This document shows positions 62,095 to 64,000 of a stretch of DNA of 64,000 nt, piece by piece. Under the pieces are notes generated by a model. It saw nothing but the letters and a program-made list of their open reading frames with translations. It did no database searches and was not told where the DNA came from. Origin of the DNA: Melanocharis versteri (taxonomy: Eukaryota > Chordata > Aves > Passeriformes > Melanocharitidae); the NCBI GenBank assembly GCA_013397845.1, contig VZTG01003218.1, positions 258,587-322,586 of the forward strand, given 5' to 3'. Made by a program: the position numbers and the translations under genes. Numbering within the stretch: the first letter of the stretch is position 1; each line of letters opens with the position of its first letter.

Positions 62095-64000
62095 GCATTG
62101 AACCTTGTGAGGCACTGTAAAACAACAGTTCCTCCCTCACTAGCAGTTTCATTGGAAAATCCTACCGTGGATTGTACTGGATCCTCTCATCTTCTCTCCC
62201 CACCATTCTCACACAGTGAAAGCTATCCTTTTTGTTTACTAGACGATCCATCATGTGAACTTTACTTATGAACAAAAGAGTTTAGTAGGGTCAGTAAGTG
62301 AAAGCAAGGCCATGCTTTCATGAAGGATTTTTTTCCCTTTCTTTACTGCTATGCAGTTAAAAGGATCAAGTTTTACACAAATGCATCATTTACTTGAAAT
62401 ACTGATAAGTTCTCCAAGTGATCAACACCTCTAAATTCTAGAAAGTAACAAATATTTAAGGTAGAGTAAAAAAAAAGTAAGGGTTGTTATAGATAGAAAT
62501 GTTAAATTTATCTTGCTCACTCATATATGAAGCCTATAGAAGCATTGCTTAGAGTTATGTTTCTCTCTAGCTCAATCCAGTAAATCTAGTAGAGATGCTT
62601 TTTTTTTTCCATCTCATGGACCCTTTTCCTTTCCTTTGCTTTTTTTTTTTTCCATGCCTAGATGTGGTGGCCTCCTTCTTGAGCTCCCTACCTCTCTTTT
62701 TTTTCCATATGAGAAGGCTTTCTGCGTGTAAGCATTTACCAACCTTTTTTATTTTTAGGAAATAAAAGAGCTGAATGCACATTTTAATACATTTTTAATG
62801 GCTGTTGCTGACAGACAAGACACTTTGTTGGTATTGTCTTACATTACTATTATGTTAAAAGACTTTTATTTTTATCAATATCTATTGTGCCGTCTGGTTA
62901 AAATGACAAAGACTCCCACGCTGAGCAAATTGAACAAGCTTTTCACTTCATTGAAGAAAAGGACCAGTTCTGGCTGCAATGGCTTTTTTTTTTGAGAGGG
63001 GGAGTCATTGTTCACATTCTATTGACTCTATAGTTCCTGTTAAATAATGTTCATGTATTATTAAGAGAATATTCATCTTTAGTGTACAAATAACTTTCTT
63101 TAAAACACTGTTCCATCTAGAGTAGTTCCTCATGAGACTTGGTCTTCTGCTGCCACCTATAGCCAACATAAGGTATTGTTGCATGGAGTGTCTTATACAT
63201 TATGCAAATCACAGGGACATGTTACACAGTTTCAGAGACATTCCTCCAGTTTTACATATCAGCATAATTTCGTTTATAAAATATCTTGGAGAAAGTCACA
63301 TAGAGATACTGTAAGAGAAATCACAGAACTGGACAAAGCTATTCTCATTGACTTACAGTCAAAAACTTTTTGCTGTAGGATGAACATATTCTAGTCTATT
63401 TATTGTCTCTACGAAAGTGAAAAGAGTTCCATCTTTTAACTACATACATCAGTTCTGTTCTGTGTTTGATCATTGTTTGTTGTGCCTCTTGTGTCAAAGA
63501 CAGCACTTAGTGATAAGGTTTTCTTGCATCTTGCTCTAAGCTGGTGAAATACCCTTTTGTATGTCCTTCATGCTCATTGTTCTTTTGCTGTATCAGACTG
63601 GAAGGAAAATTCAGACTGGTTGTTTTCCTCTCTTGTTTGTAATACACAGTACAGATTAAATTCTGGCAGGTTCCAGGCCTCCTGGAGCTGTAAATCTCAC
63701 AACAGGCACTGCACAGATGTGTGTCAGAAGGAATACCAGCCTTTGCCTCATTCTGCTGAACCTCTGTGGGCACTGTGAAAGAAACCTCTGCTAAGAAATT
63801 GTACAGCATAATGAAGTGTTAAAAAAGGTGTAAAAATGAGAAAACCTCAGTATATTGCCCTTTACTCAAACATGGTGATCCACTATCTACAGAGGCTTGA
63901 GATCAAAATGACTCTTCTTCACCTGTTCCATCTCTGGGGTCTTGTCCCAGCAGCAGAAACAAGTTCCTGATACACATTCAGACCGTAGTATATTGTAGAA
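62095..64000. other. Single-copy DNA to the window end
   Basis: No gene or repeat family is recognised. Short poly(T) runs lie at about 62599-62609 and 62641-62652. A 100-codon ATG frame on the minus strand (63507-63809) has balanced composition but no motif that I know, so it is not called as a gene. Confidence 0.5.

Noticed and set aside
1..64000. CRISPR arrays, tRNA, rRNA, U6 or other small RNA genes, and prokaryotic operons
   Set aside because: I looked for spaced direct repeats, tRNA B-box sequence and U6-type landmarks and saw none. The repeats identify the DNA as avian nuclear sequence.

Overview
The window looks like about 64 kb of bird nuclear DNA, probably from a neoavian and possibly a passerine. 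The main evidence is the repeat content. There are roughly a dozen CR1 LINE pieces, most carrying the typical 3' end made of ATTCTRTG-type octamers. There are also three copies of one avian ERVL-type LTR. The rest is AT-rich single-copy DNA broken by microsatellites and A/C-rich tracts. Two runs of N (3662-4176 and 21246-21440) show that this is a draft scaffold.

I found no intact protein-coding gene, no convincing exon, no tRNA, rRNA or snRNA gene, and no CRISPR or prokaryote-style operon. Open frames of 60-190 codons occur throughout at about the density expected by chance, and the longest ones lie in CR1, in other repeats or in low-complexity DNA. The simplest reading is a gene desert or the interior of a very large intron. 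No recognisable exon tells these apart.

Layout. 0-4.2 kb: CR1 with an ORF2 relic (381-1140), ERVL-type LTR (2445-2988), CR1 3' tip (3001-3052), CAAAA tract and the first gap. 4.2-13.5 kb: single-copy DNA with an old CR1 (7768-8135), an A-rich tract (9823-9932), a second ERVL-type LTR on the plus strand (12518-13009) and a CR1 (13200-13379) ending in an A-rich tract. 13.5-21.5 kb: single-copy DNA, a GGAT microsatellite, then a GC-rich LTR- or promoter-like block with TATA, CCAAT and AATAAA signals that runs into the second gap. 21.5-34.4 kb: single-copy DNA with two CR1s. 34.4-41.4 kb: a CR1 relic, a TCTTC array joined to a G/T-rich block, a TA/TG microsatellite, a 65-bp tandem duplication, a C/A-rich tract and an avian interspersed repeat. 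41.4-51 kb: nearly featureless. 51-64 kb: a plus-strand CR1, an LTR fragment, a TTTTC array, a CR1 reverse-transcriptase relic, a 32-bp tandem duplication, further CR1 3' ends, and the best-preserved ERVL-type LTR (61501-62089), which has an intact 5-bp target duplication.

Function. Nothing here works together as a pathway. The recognisable content is dead or solitary retroelements of different ages plus simple repeats. The items most worth checking are the GC-rich block beside the second gap, the mirror-repeat and G-rich region at 34.7-35.0 kb, the two recent tandem duplications, and a few unexplained open frames. I did not find a new biological system that I could defend.
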